Shown piece after piece: positions 1 to 9,789 of a stretch of 64,000 nt of DNA. The notes under the pieces are model-generated. The model searched no databases and was not told where the DNA came from. It was given only the letters and a program-made list of their open reading frames with translations. Location of the stretch: the NCBI RefSeq assembly GCF_014529535.1, contig NW_023504022.1, positions 3,406,986 to 3,470,985 on the forward strand. Direction: 5' to 3'. The position numbers and the translations under genes are program-made. This DNA is from Bradysia coprophila (taxonomy: Eukaryota > Arthropoda > Insecta > Diptera > Sciaridae). Within the stretch, counting starts at the first letter, position 1. Each line of letters starts with the position of its first letter.

Positions 1-98
1 GCAACAGTTGGAAGAAAACCGATTTCCAAAATATGAACGTCGCTTAAAGTTAGGCTATGCAATATTTTTTTGGAAATCGGTTTTCTTCCAACTGTTGC
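1..98. repeat. Short inverted repeat (hairpin)
   Basis: Bases 1-31 and 68-98 are reverse complements (arm begins GCAACAGTTGGAAG), separated by a 36-base loop. This is a fold-back structure, probably a small MITE or the end of one cut by the window edge. Confidence 0.75.
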
Positions 99-695
99 TT
101 ATTGTAAATCGTTTTTCATTTTTTAGAGATAGATAAACATATTGCTCATCTAATTGCTGGAACAGATTTTCATTAAATGGTCTACATTAATTTTAAAACC
201 AATTTTTCAATATATAGCCTACTTCACACCTAGTCTGCCCTCTTAAGTAATTTTGACATCCGAACACCGCACGTATGTGATAAAAATAATAATATCACGC
301 CTACATGTATGTACAGTATATTTCGACGATCGTGTTAGGTGTCTCGTAGTAATATAATCAAAACGTAGAGAAATACACTCAACTCAATCTTGTTAGCATG
401 AAATTCATGTGTTCGATTGCTTTTTTTTAAGTTCTAACAGTTCCACACTTCCATCAATAAATTGCACACTTGTATGATGTGTATGTTACACCAGTTGTAT
501 CGCGTAGAAACAGTAAGTCCGAAAGTGAATGCGAACCGTATTGCATAAACAAAATGTAGAACGTGTGGAACGAAGAAAAACAAGAAGTCGCATAAGAATT
601 TCTAACATAATTGAGGTGGCTGTAATACGACTTCATTAAAACTTCATCAAATGAATGGTTGGTAATATTGCACCTATTCACCACAGGCATTATCA
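99..695. other. Intergenic, nothing recognised
   Basis: AT-rich DNA with frequent stops in all frames. The short open frames show no recognisable domain. No gene or RNA can be supported here. Confidence 0.5.
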
Positions 696-788
696 ATAGG
701 TCTGTTCCAAGGCCATATGAATTGTCAAATTTCATTCATAGAGACATAACCTCATCAATATTTGTATGAAAACCAAGCTCTGTGGATG
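696..788 (-). mobile_element. Partial MITE, TAGGTTTGTTCCAAG family
   Basis: Begins with a diverged terminal repeat (ATAGGTCTGTTCCAAGG). It then matches, in reverse orientation, the interior of the element at 4915-5066, including the stretch around TTCATACAAATATTGATGAGG. The other terminus is missing, so this is a truncated copy. Confidence 0.6.
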
Positions 789-831
789 AAATCATGCCCG
801 CACGTTAGTTAGCGGGCGTGAAGCAAGTCCA

Positions 832-1171
832 CTACCAAAAATGTTTTTAAGTTAGTTTTTAGTTAGTTAGTTCCAGGATTCCGGGATCCAGGAACTCCTA
901 AACGTTTCTATAGATTTTCCTGAAATTTTGGTTATAGGCTAATAATGGCCCAAAAATAAGAATGGAATTTTCAAAAGTTGGAAAAAGCTCATATCTTGGG
1001 AGCTGGAGCTCCTCAAAGTCTCCATATACAAATGTCATATAAAAACCAATTTGTATGTGTGTGTGTGTGTTTTGTATATTTTAGTGCATGATATGGATGG
1101 TAATGTGGTGAAAGGTGTGTGTTGTTTTTGGATGTGTTTCTTGTTGGAAATTGTGTGGATTATTAAATATT
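832..1171. other. Intergenic flank of a tandem array
   Basis: Low-complexity and AT-rich sequence with a short GT microsatellite near 1057. No coding or RNA feature is recognised. Confidence 0.4.
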
Positions 1172-1930
1172 AACTTACACCAGGTCGGTTCCCAAATTTT
1201 GGGATGACAGATGATTCCTCTGGCACTTCCTACCTTCCATCGGATTTTTTGATGGATTTGGGTTATTTTCGACATAAGTGAGGTGTTCCAAGGTTGGTTC
1301 CTAAATTTTGGGATGACAGATGATTCCTCTGGCACTTCCTAACTTCCATCGGATTTTTTGATGGTTTTGTGTTATTTTCGACATAAGTAAGGCGTTCCAA
1401 GGTTGGTTCCTAAATTTTGGGATGACAGATGATTCCTCTAGCACTTCCTAACTTCCATCGGATTTTTTGATGGATTCGGGTTATTTTCGACATAAGTGAG
1501 GTGTTCCAAGGTTGGTTCCTAAATTTTGGGATGACAGATGATTCCTCTGGCACTTCCTAACTTCCATCGGATTTTTTGATGGATTCGGGTTATTTTCGAC
1601 ATAAGTGAGGTGTTCCAAGGTTGGTTCCTATATTTTGGGATGACAGATGATTCCTCTGGCACTTCCTACCTTCCATCGGATTTTTTGATGGATTTGGGTT
1701 ATTTTCGACATAAGTGAGGTGTTCCAAGGTTGGTTCCTATATTTTGGGATGACAGATGATTCCTCTGGCACTTTCTAACTTCCATGGGATTTCTCGATGG
1801 ATTAGGGTTATTTTCGATATAAGAGAGGTGTTCCAAGGTTGGTTCCTAAATTTTGGGATGACATATGATTTCTCCGGCACTTCCTAACTTCCATCGTATT
1901 TTCGATGGATTTGAGCTGCAGTCGACGTGA
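1172..1930. repeat. 109-bp tandem repeat, about 7 copies
   Basis: The anchor GTTCCAAGGTTGGTTCC recurs at 1284, 1394, 1503, 1612, 1721 and 1830, a period of 109-110 bp. Each unit also carries TTTTGGGATGACAGATGATT and CTTCCATCGGATTTTTTGAT. Units are nearly identical in the centre and more diverged at the edges, as expected for a minisatellite homogenised by unequal exchange. The array ends just before a palindromic element. Short open frames inside it are a by-product of the repeat. Confidence 0.9.
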
Positions 1931-1971
1931 GATGCTTACAAAACTAGTGACCCTTACCCCTAAACTTCCAA

Positions 1972-2427
1972 AAGAACTGATATCTCCCAAAAAACCCAGA
2001 AGGGTAAATGTGACGCAAGTCCTTTATCTTACTTACAAAATAACTGATATCGCTGAGGGTGACGCATTCTGCGCCTGTACGTAAACTTTTTATCAACCGA
2101 AAAGTGACCCAAAAAGTTTCAGAAAGAAAATTTGACAAAAAAAATCACGTCACAAAGTGGCAGATGTTGAGGTAACCATGGCTATGAAAATAGGACAAAA
2201 TCCGTCGTGAAATAATGGAATTTAAACGGAAGAAGGCCGAATCATCTGCCACTTTGTAACGCAATTTTTTTTTTGTCAAATTTTCTTTCTGAAACTTTTT
2301 GGGTCACTTTTCGGTTGATAAAAAGTTTACGTACAGGCGCAGAATGCGTCACCCTCAGCGATATCAGTTATTTTGTAAGTAAGATAAAGGACTTGCGCCA
2401 CATTTACCCTTCTGGGTTTTTTGGGGG
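1972..2427. mobile_element. Palindromic (fold-back) element, GACGCAAGTCC family
   Basis: The left arm (about 1972-2138) and right arm (about 2273-2427) are near-perfect reverse complements, so the same 50-residue peptide can be read from both arms. The arms carry GTGACGCAAGTCC and an ACTGATATCGC motif. The loop holds a short inverted motif, CAAAGTGGCAGATG versus CATCTGCCACTTTG. The same motifs form the two cores of the much larger fold-back at 38110-42484, so this is a small relative of it. Confidence 0.85.
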
Positions 2428-3470
2428 ATCGTGTTTACAGTTACTTGGAACAAACCTATAGAATCTATTGATTATATATATATTTCTGTACCCGGACCTC
2501 ATGTTTTGCCACTTTATTCATATTGGCGAAATGTTGGTATTATTTCCGTTTTCGGTCAACGGTAAAGGCACAGCTCTGCTACAGTGCTAGCAGTAAAGGA
2601 AAAAATGATTGACACAATTTGTGACCTGCCGCCTACAACGAACCAATCCCACAACATATGGTCGATCACACTCTCTAGCAGCTTCTACTTTTGGGAAAAC
2701 ATTTCCCCATAATTTCACAGTTTTCACACATTTCCCCAACAATTCTTTTCTGAAGAATTTGAAAAATATTTTCCCAAAAGAAGTCCCTGTCCTAGACTTT
2801 TGCTCAAATTTCGTTTCAAGGCTATTATAATGATAATATACATTTTATTGATTCAGATGTCACACGACTAACAGAACTAATAAGTTGTTGAGGTATTTTA
2901 TTCAGAATGATAAAAACAAATAATCTATTGAGATGTGAGCACATTCAGGAAGCTGACAATTCACCATGAACTAATTTCTGTTCATGTTATCATAACTCCT
3001 GAGACTCTCCTGAACCACAGCAATGCTCTAGCATGAGTACTGAGTTGGCAAGTGTCAAATTTGGAGGCTTTAGTGATGATCGCTACCGCTTATGACTGTT
3101 TGTATTATGTGTTTAACTCATACATCGAAAACAAGTCATCTATCTTTACAAAATAAACACAGTGTCTGCTGTAATTTCATCAGCCTCCGAATTTTTTCCG
3201 TGTTCATGCTAGAAGCAGTGCTGTGCCCGAACTATATCTTAATTCTGACATTTTAACTGTATATGTTCGACTGTGATGATATTAACAACCGACAAAGAAG
3301 GGAAATAAAAAGGGACACAAATCGACAAACAAAATCATCGAAATAACATTTAAACTCCGATTATTACCAATTATAACATCGCAAATTTCAGCTGTTTTCC
3401 CAACTGGTCCAATTAACTCTATTGTCCAATTATACAAACGGAAAAACAGTAGTCCCTTGTGTTAGTGGAA
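2428..3470. other. Intergenic upstream region, no gene recognised
   Basis: Starts with a solo terminal repeat of the TAGGTTTGTTCCAAG family (2429-2460: GTTTACAGTTACTTGGAACA). After that it is AT-rich DNA without recognisable coding content. The open frame at 2609-2830 shows no domain and is not called. Confidence 0.4.
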
Positions 3471-3477
3471 CAACTGG

Positions 3478-3505
3478 TATAAAAGCGGAATTTAGATACA
3501 TTCAC
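3478..3505 (+). promoter_or_regulatory. TATA box of the secreted-protein gene
   Basis: TATAAAAG lies at 3478-3485, with a possible initiator (TTCAC) about 26 bp downstream at 3501-3505. The nearest downstream gene in the right orientation starts at 3768, which would leave a 5' leader of about 260 bases, possibly containing an intron. Position and sequence fit an insect core promoter. It has not been tested. Confidence 0.5.
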
Positions 3506-3767
3506 GCTTGCTTCCGACGACTCGTACTAGGTACGGGTCTAAAAATAATTTGTCACGAAGACTCTTTCCCGCAAAAGTAGGTACAACAAACACAGATGTT
3601 TCCGTGCCAAATATACTTTTTTTCTGTATCAGACACACCATGCTAATTGACGTCAATACCACACGGAAATTTCCTCATAAAACGGCAGAACTTTTCCTTT
3701 GTTTAGTTCAGTTTTGAAATTTTAAATTAAAGTCTGAGACGTGTCATATCATCAATCCATTATTATC

Positions 3768-4397
3768 ATGTCTTCTTTGGTTGCATTTTGTGCACTCTTA
3801 GTGGCAACGTTCACCACAAATGTATACTGCGACGACGGTACCGCAGAAGCAACGGTACTGGCACTTGAAATATCCGGTCAACTACTCGCACCCACACAAT
3901 TAGTCCTCAGAATTAAAAAGGACTTGAATGCCATTCGGACTACATATCCAGCAGTGAGCGCTGTTGGTCATTCTCCACGATGGCCTCTAGGGGTATTGAT
4001 CGCAAACGTGAGCGATGAACAACTGGAACAAATACGTATTCAATACGGAGAGGTAACATTCCGACCAATGTTTGAACCATATAAAGTACTCACGTTCGCA
4101 AAGCCGTACAATCCCGAAGCACTTGCAAAGGAGTTGACAGCAAAAAATTTAGTTCAGTCTGCTGAGCCTGATAGTATAATAGGTGGAGGTAATAAGATTG
4201 AGTATAACACTTGGAACCGTGTCTATACATTTAGTCAAGGATGGGGAGATTGTCAGGCTGGTTGCATCAATAAACATTTTTGGGACTTTTATGTATTTTC
4301 AACCAGAGCATTCTTGTTAAGAGAATATGGTTCTCCGCTTAATGGTGGAACAGACACAGCAGCAGCAGGAGAAGGTGTAGATGCATCAAGTGTTTAA
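3768..4397 (+). CDS. Secreted protein with WGDC motif, function unknown
   Basis: A 209-residue single-exon frame. The frame is open 27 bases further upstream but only from GTG, so the ATG at 3768 is chosen. The first ~20 residues (MSSLVAFCALLVATF...) are a typical signal peptide, followed by an acidic start (CDDG). The middle has alternating hydrophobic and charged residues without a named domain. Near the C-terminus is QGWGDCQAGCINKHFWDF, a Cys- and Trp-rich motif reminiscent of small secreted proteins from insects and bacteria, whose role I do not know. A TATA box lies 290 bp upstream and ATTAAA follows the stop at about 4426. The 3' part is duplicated, broken, at 22838-23130. Real gene is likely; function is not assigned. 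Confidence 0.7.
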   Translation: MSSLVAFCALLVATFTTNVYCDDGTAEATVLALEISGQLLAPTQLVLRIKKDLNAIRTTYPAVSAVGHSPRWPLGVLIANVSDEQLEQIRIQYGEVTFRPMFEPYKVLTFAKPYNPEALAKELTAKNLVQSAEPDSIIGGGNKIEYNTWNRVYTFSQGWGDCQAGCINKHFWDFYVFSTRAFLLREYGSPLNGGTDTAAAGEGVDASSV

Positions 4398-4860
4398 CTT
4401 GTTCGTTTTTTTTTTTGTTACAAAGATTAAAGCACTTTTCTGGGCGTAACTATTTTTATTGCAAAGATCTGTACTATTGGCGAAAATCCGCTAGTTCCCT
4501 AGTTCAATGTTGTTATGCAGCAATGGAAATAAATTGGTGTCGTCACTGGATGCAATGCACGATCGATATTTTGCCCACTGTCTACGCTTAGTTCAAGTGC
4601 TCGAAAACTCCTCCAATATGTTATGGTCTGTCCTTCGCTATTGGTAATGAAATTTAGATCTTTTTCTTGGACAATAGCAACTTTCTGCTCGAAATTCTAA
4701 GCATACTAAACGTGAACTAAATTTCTGTGAATAATTTGTGTTCAATGCCCTATTAGTTGAGCTTCCTCCCGATAAAATTGGATGTGTATAAAGTTTCGAA
4801 TTAATGATTCATATCAGTTAGTAAGTGCTCGTCTGTGATGGGTGTAAGTGTCGAATCCTG
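4235..4860 (+). repeat. Segmental duplication, left copy, proximal part
   Basis: Bases 4235-4560 match 22838-23160: the 3' end of the secreted-protein gene plus its downstream flank (TTTTTATTGCAAAGATCTGT). Bases 4590-4860 match 28733-29162 in the same order and orientation, for example CATATCAGTTAGTAAGTGCT. Small indels and substitutions show that the copies are not recent. On the right-hand side the two parts are separated by 5.6 kb of inserted elements. Confidence 0.8.
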
Positions 4861-4914
4861 CAGTTCGAACGCAATGCGAATAATCACGGGAGCAGTCAAA
4901 TCAACGCCCGTCGA

Positions 4915-5066
4915 ATAGGTTTGTTCCAAGTAACTGTAAACACGAAATTTGATTGGCCGATCGAGCACGATTTCATCCACAGAACTCGGTTTTCATACAA
5001 ATATTGATGAGGTTATGTATCTATGGATGAAATTTGACAATTCGTATGACCTTGTAACAGACCTAT
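4915..5066 (+). mobile_element. MITE with TAGGTTTGTTCCAAG termini
   Basis: The left terminus ATAGGTTTGTTCCAAGTAAC and a diverged right terminus (CCTTGTAACAGACCTAT) enclose about 150 bp with no coding capacity. Other family members lie at 696-788, 14507-14693 and 15214-15426. The element is inserted within the left copy of the segmental duplication. Confidence 0.7.
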
Positions 5067-5310
5067 GGCTAGCTACATTAAGTAACATTGAACCGCCGTA
5101 TATACGACGACGGAAAGCACTGCTCAGATTGTACAGCAGAGTAACTAGCAATCATTGGATTCCCTTGTTCAACGATATGCAGATCGAACACATCTCGCGA
5201 CTACATTCACGGAAGCCTCCTTCTATCCTAGCGATGGAATTGTATGCTAATGGCTACAACCCTAGTGAAGCATGAAACTCAGCTTGGAACTCCACCGGAT
5301 ACAGTAGCCC
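5067..5310 (+). pseudogene. Decayed LINE reverse transcriptase, C-terminal fragment
   Basis: The translation contains LSNIEPPYIRRRKALLRLYS and, further on, the LHSRKPPS stretch. This resembles the C-terminal tail of jockey/R1-like retrotransposon polyproteins, which typically read LSNIxPPxIRRxxA with a later SRxP. An in-frame TGA sits where a Trp codon would be expected (just before NSAWN at 5273). No endonuclease or RT core is present. It is a dead fragment next to a MITE. Confidence 0.6.
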
Positions 5311-5873
5311 CCTTCTCAACTTCAAGCATCATTCTCAACGAAATGCTTTGCATTTGAAATTTTGTGGCTGAGCTGCCCGATACATAAATTCGAAGGCAAC
5401 GTTTTGCGCTAAGTCAAATTTTGTTGTGACAATATGTATAGAGTGTTATGATGAAGGAGAAGAAGATATTTTGGCAAGTACCCCAACGCAAGTTATAATA
5501 CCACTAGTCTTCGGTTTTCTCGCTCTGATCATAACAGTCTATAGAGGCATTTCTCTGGTGATGTCAAATAAATCAACGCACTCCAATAATAAGTACCCGC
5601 CGAGCAGATTTTTTAATGGTTGGCCTTTAATTTTGTATGGAACGTCCGTAACGCAGTGGCCTATACCGACATAAGAAAACTGAATTGATATGAAAATTTT
5701 AGACTACTGCGTCGTGGAGCCCTCTTATTTAATTTTCTCGTGCATGTGCGTTGGAGTTCGTTGAATCAATCCATACGCTCAATAAATTGCAAGTGTCAAC
5801 AATGAAATTTTCGCAGGGTAAAACAACTTTGATAACAATTAACGACAGACGAAGTTTACTGTATGTGAAACAA
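5311..5873. other. Left flank of the 3.9-kb element
   Basis: Contains an open frame (5426-5674) with one hydrophobic stretch and no recognisable family, which I do not call as a gene. Bases ~5845-5873 (GACAGACGAAG..GTGAAAC) match 29568-29600 of the right duplication copy. That match gives an approximate empty site for the adjacent element. Confidence 0.4.
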
Positions 5874-6339
5874 CCCGGGTAAAAATTTCAGTCTCAGTGA
5901 GACCTAAAAATACGTAGTCTCAATGGTCTCATTTCGGTCTCATTGACTTTTTCAGTTTACGAGAAGTCTCAATTTTAATTTATTTTATGTAAATGAACAA
6001 GAATGAACGAGAGAAGCTGAGTGGTCTCGTTTCGACTACTTTTCGAGAATGTTTGAGGATGAATGAGTAGTCTTTTTTGACTTTTATTTGTTAGGCGTGA
6101 TGAGACTGTCCGAGTGGTCTCGGATTTAATACTTTCCGAGACTGGACAAGTGGTCTCTTTTCGAATAATTTTTCCTTACACTTTCCGAGACTGACCGAGT
6201 GGTCTCGTTTCGCCTACTTCTCGAGAATGTTTGAGGATGAATGAGTAGTCTTTTTAGACTTTCATTTGTTAGACGCGATGAGACTGTCCGAGTGGTCTCG
6301 GATTTAATACTTTCCGAGACTGAACGAGTAGTCTCATTT

Positions 6340-8060
6340 AAAAAAAAATTATTCAAATTTTGAGAACGGAAAAGTGGTCTCATTTCGAGAAAATATTTTA
6401 TTCGAATTTTGAGAACGGAAAAGTGGTCTCATTTCGAGAAAATATTTTCTTCCAATTTTGAGAACGGAAAAGTGGTCTCATTTCGAGAAAATATTTTATT
6501 CGAATTTTGAGAACGGAAAAGTGGTCTCATTTCGAGAAAATATTTTATTCGAATTTTGAGAACAGAAAAGTGTTCTCATTTTGAGAAAATATTTTATTTG
6601 AATTTTGAGAACGGAAAAGTGGTCTCATTTCGAGAAAATATTTTATTCGAATTTTGAGAACGGAAAAGTGGTCTCATTTCGAGAAAATATTTTCTTCCAA
6701 TTTTGAGAACGGAAAAGTGGTCTCATTTCGAGAAAATATTTTATTCGAATTTTGAGAACGGAAAAGTGGTCTCATTTCGAGAAAATATTTTATTCGAATT
6801 TTGAGAACGGAAAAGTGGTCTCATTTCAAGAAAATATTTTATTCGAATTTTGAGAACGGAAAAGTGGTCTCATTTCGAGAAAATATTTTATTCGAATTTT
6901 GAGAACAGAAAAGTGGTCTCATTTCGAGAAAATATTTTATTCGAATTTTGAGAACGGAAAAGTGGTCTCATTTCGAGAAAATATTTTATTCGAATTTTGA
7001 GAACGGAAAAGTGGTCTCATTTCGAGAAAATATTTTATTCGAATTTTGAGAACGGAAAAGTGGTCTCATTTCGAGAAAATATTTTATTCGAATTTTGAGA
7101 ACGGAAAAGTGGTCTCATTTCGAGAAAATATTTTATTCGAATTTTGAGAACGGAAAAGTGGTCTCATTTCGAGAAAATATTTTATTCGAATTTTGAGAAC
7201 GGAAAAGTGGTCTCATTTCGAGAAAATATTTTATTCGAATTTTGAGAACGGAAAAGTGGTCTCATTTCGAGAAAATATTTTATTCGAATTTTGAGAACGG
7301 AAAAGTGGTCTCATTTCGAGAAAATATTTTATTCGAATTTTGAGAACGGAAAAGTGGTCTCATTTCGAGAAAATATTTTATTCGAATTTTGAGAACAGAA
7401 AAGTGGTCTCATTTCGAGAAAATATTTTATTCTCGAAATGAGACCACTTTTCCGTTCTCAAAATTGGAAGAAAATATTTTCTCGAAATGAGACCACTTTT
7501 CCGTTCTCAAAATTGGAAGAAAATATTTTCTCGAAATGAGACCACTTTTCCGTTCTCAAAATTGGAAGAAAATATTTTCTCGAAATGAGACCACTTTCCG
7601 TTCTCAAAAATGGAATAAAATATTTTCTCGAAATGAGACCACTTTTCCGTTCTCAAAATTGGAAGAAAATATTTTCTCGAAATGAGACCACTTTTCCGTT
7701 CTCAAAATTCCAATAAAATATTTTCTCGAAATGAGAACTCTTTTCCGTTCTCAAAATTGGAGTAAAATATTTTCTCGAAATGAGAACTCTTTTCCGTTCT
7801 CAAAATTGGAGTAAAATATTTTCTCGAAATGAGACCACTTTTCCGTTCTCAAAAATGGAATAAAATATTTTCTCGAAATGAGACCACTTTTCCGTTCTCA
7901 AAAATGGAATTAAATATTTTCTCGAAATGAGACCACTTTTCCGTTCTCAAAATTGGAAGAAAATATTTTCTCGAAATGAGAACACTTTTCCGTTCTCAAA
8001 ATTGGAAGAAAATTTTTTTTTTTCGAAATGAGACCACTTTTCCGTTCTCAAAAATGGAAT
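6340..8060. repeat. 49-bp satellite array with head-to-head switch (copy 1)
   Basis: The unit contains GAGAACGGAAAAGTGGTCTC and TTTCGAGAAAATATTTTATT, repeating every 49 bp. About 22 units run in one orientation from 6340 to 7430. The array then reverses at TTTATTCTCGAAATGAGACC, and about 13 units run the other way to about 8060, making a large imperfect palindrome. Single-base variants are scattered among units, so homogenisation is incomplete. Confidence 0.95.
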
Positions 8061-8307
8061 AAAATATTTTCTTCAAATGAGACCACTCAACGGGTCTCAC
8101 AAAGCGAAGAAAATATTTTCTTCAAATGAGACCACTCAACGGGTCTCACAAATCAAAGGAAATATTTTCTTCAAATGAGACCATTCAACGGGTCTCAAAA
8201 GTAGAAAAAACTTTAGAAATGAGACTACTCATCTGGTCTCGGAAATTGCAACAACGGTTCAAAATTAGATCCACAAATACATATATCTGATTTAGCAACA
8301 TGAGTAA

Positions 8308-8378
8308 CGTCGATGGCCGTCCAGATTGAAAGTTAAGCATCATTTGTCGCGGTTAGTACTTGGATGGGTGACCGGAAA
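8308..8378 (+). ncRNA. 5S rRNA-derived segment with Pol III internal promoter (copy 1)
   Basis: Reads GAAAGTTAAGCATCATTTGT followed by CGCGGTTAGTACTTGGATGG and GTGACCG. This matches the box A, intermediate element and box C region of animal 5S rRNA (roughly residues 45-100), as in insect 5S genes. The 5' half and 3' end of 5S are missing, so it is not a functional rRNA. A 5S-type head is the hallmark of SINE3-class elements. The nearest strong T-run downstream on this strand is around 8433. It could drive transcription of the element, which is inference. Confidence 0.7.
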
Positions 8379-8582
8379 AAACATTACAAAAAGGTAAAAA
8401 AAAAATATTACTAACGATTCTACATAATTTCAGTTTTGATCTAGCGAATTATAAGAAAAGTAAAGGGCAGTGGCCATCTATGAACTCAACATAGAAGTAC
8501 AGATATTCACATAAACAAATCGTCCAATAAATAATATCGAAAGAAGAAAATAGTCTAACAGCATGGCCAAAGCAATGAAATA

Positions 8583-9085
8583 TGAGTAGTCTCAAACGGT
8601 ATCGGAAAAACTCAAAAATGAGGAGTCTCAAAGGGTCTCGGAAAAACTCAAAAATGAGAAGTCTCAAAGGGTCTCGGAAAAACTCAAGAATAAAAAGTCT
8701 CAAAGGGTCTCGGAAAAACTCAAAGATTAGAAGTCTCAAAGGGTCTCGGAAAAACTCAAAAATGAGAAGTCTCAAAGGGTCTCGGAAAAACTCAAAAATG
8801 AGAAGTCTCAAAGGGTCTCGGAAAAACTCAAAAATGAGAAGTCTCATAGGGTCTCGGAAAAACTCAAAAATGAGAAGTCTCAAAGGGTCTCGGAAAAACT
8901 CAAGAATAAAAAGTCTCAAAGGGTCTCGGAAAAACTCAAAGATTAGAAGTCTCAAAGGGTCTCGGAAAAACTCAAAAATGAGAAGTCTCATAGGGTCTCG
9001 GAAAAACTCAAAAATGAGAAGTCTCAAAGGGTCTCGGAAAAACTCAAAAATGAGAAGTCTCACAGGGTATCGGAAAAACTCAAAC
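8583..9085. repeat. 36-bp tandem array (copy 1)
   Basis: The unit GGGTCTCGGAAAAACTCAAA plus AATGAGAAGTCTCAAA repeats every 36 bp about 13 times. Variant units recur at intervals of six, hinting at a 216-bp higher-order repeat. Because 36 is divisible by three, both strands stay open for about 190 codons as a 12-residue repeat. I read this as a repeat artefact, not a protein gene: the product has no start context or recognisable fold. Confidence 0.9.
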
Positions 9086-9109
9086 AGTCTTTTTTATCCT
9101 ATTTCTTCT

Positions 9110-9440
9110 TATCAAAATGAGACCACTCATCCATTCTCATAACGTCTAACAAATCCATAATGAGACCACTCATCCATTCTTATAACGTCTAACAAATCCT
9201 TAATGAGACCACTCCTTCAGTCTCACATCGTCTCAAAAAGTCAAAATGAGACCACTCCTTCAGTCTCACAGCGTCTCGAAAAGCCGAAATGAGACCACTC
9301 CTTCAGTCTCACAGCGTCTCGAAAAGACGAAATGAGACCACTCCTACAGTCTCACACCGTCTCGAAAAGCCGAAATGAGACCACTCCTTCAGTCTCACAG
9401 CGTCTCGAAAAGCCGAAATGAGACCACTCCTTCAGTCTCA
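9110..9440. repeat. 43-bp tandem array (copy 1)
   Basis: Units of about 43 bp carry AATGAGACCACTCCTTCAGT and CTCACAGCGTCTCGAAAAG. For example, GAGACC occurs at 9248 and 9291. As in the other arrays of this element, each unit carries a GAGACC/GTCTC motif. Confidence 0.85.
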
Positions 9441-9789
9441 CAATGTATAATCAGGTCGAAATGAGACTTCTCACCAGTCTCTTGAAGTCCAACAAAAAGT
9501 ATTCTCGTTCAGTCTCAAACATTCTCGAAGAATATACAAAATGAGACCACTCTGACATTCTCATAAAGTCTCGTAAAAGTTTGAAAAGAGACTACTCATC
9601 CAGTCTCAAACATCTCCGAAAGACATTTAAAACAAGACTTCTCAACAGTTTCAGATGAATTCGGATGAATTTTGGATGAATTATGAGAACTAATCCAGTC
9701 TCAAAGGTCAAAAAAGAGACGTCTCGCCTCCATACAAAATAGCTGTCTCGAAGAGACGTCTCACAACCACTTTTTTTTTTACCCGGGAA

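Larger units (their letters stand above)
5874..9787 (+). mobile_element. 3,914-bp composite satellite element, copy 1
   Basis: Bounded by CCCGGGTAAAAA on the left and its reverse complement on the right. The flanking AA on both sides may be a 2-bp target duplication. In order it holds GTCTC-rich unique sequence, a 49-bp array that changes orientation near 7430, three degenerate units, a 5S rRNA-like segment, a 36-bp array, a 43-bp array and a GTCTC-rich end. No transposase or other plausible protein is encoded. Copy 2 at 24765-28678 has exactly the same length in the opposite orientation, and every segment I compared is identical, including a one-unit deletion (CACTTTCCG at about 7592). This suggests a non-autonomous transposon or a very recent duplication. 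Its class is unknown to me. Confidence 0.85.

Noticed and set aside
2273..2461. Peptide encoded identically in both arms at 1944-2138 and 2273-2461
   Set aside because: The identity follows from the palindrome, and the frames end at the palindrome edges. No independent evidence of coding.
5426..5674. 82-codon open frame with one hydrophobic segment
   Set aside because: No signal, homology or promoter. It lies between a dead LINE fragment and a satellite element and has no counterpart in the duplicated segment.
6340..8060. CRISPR-like regular array
   Set aside because: Units are contiguous 49-bp repeats without unique spacers, in a eukaryotic genome. This is a satellite, not CRISPR.
8449..9142. 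Overlapping ~200-codon open frames on both strands, repeated at 25410-26103
   Set aside because: They consist of a 36-bp tandem repeat whose period is divisible by three, so both strands stay open automatically. There is no start context, domain or conserved non-repeat part.
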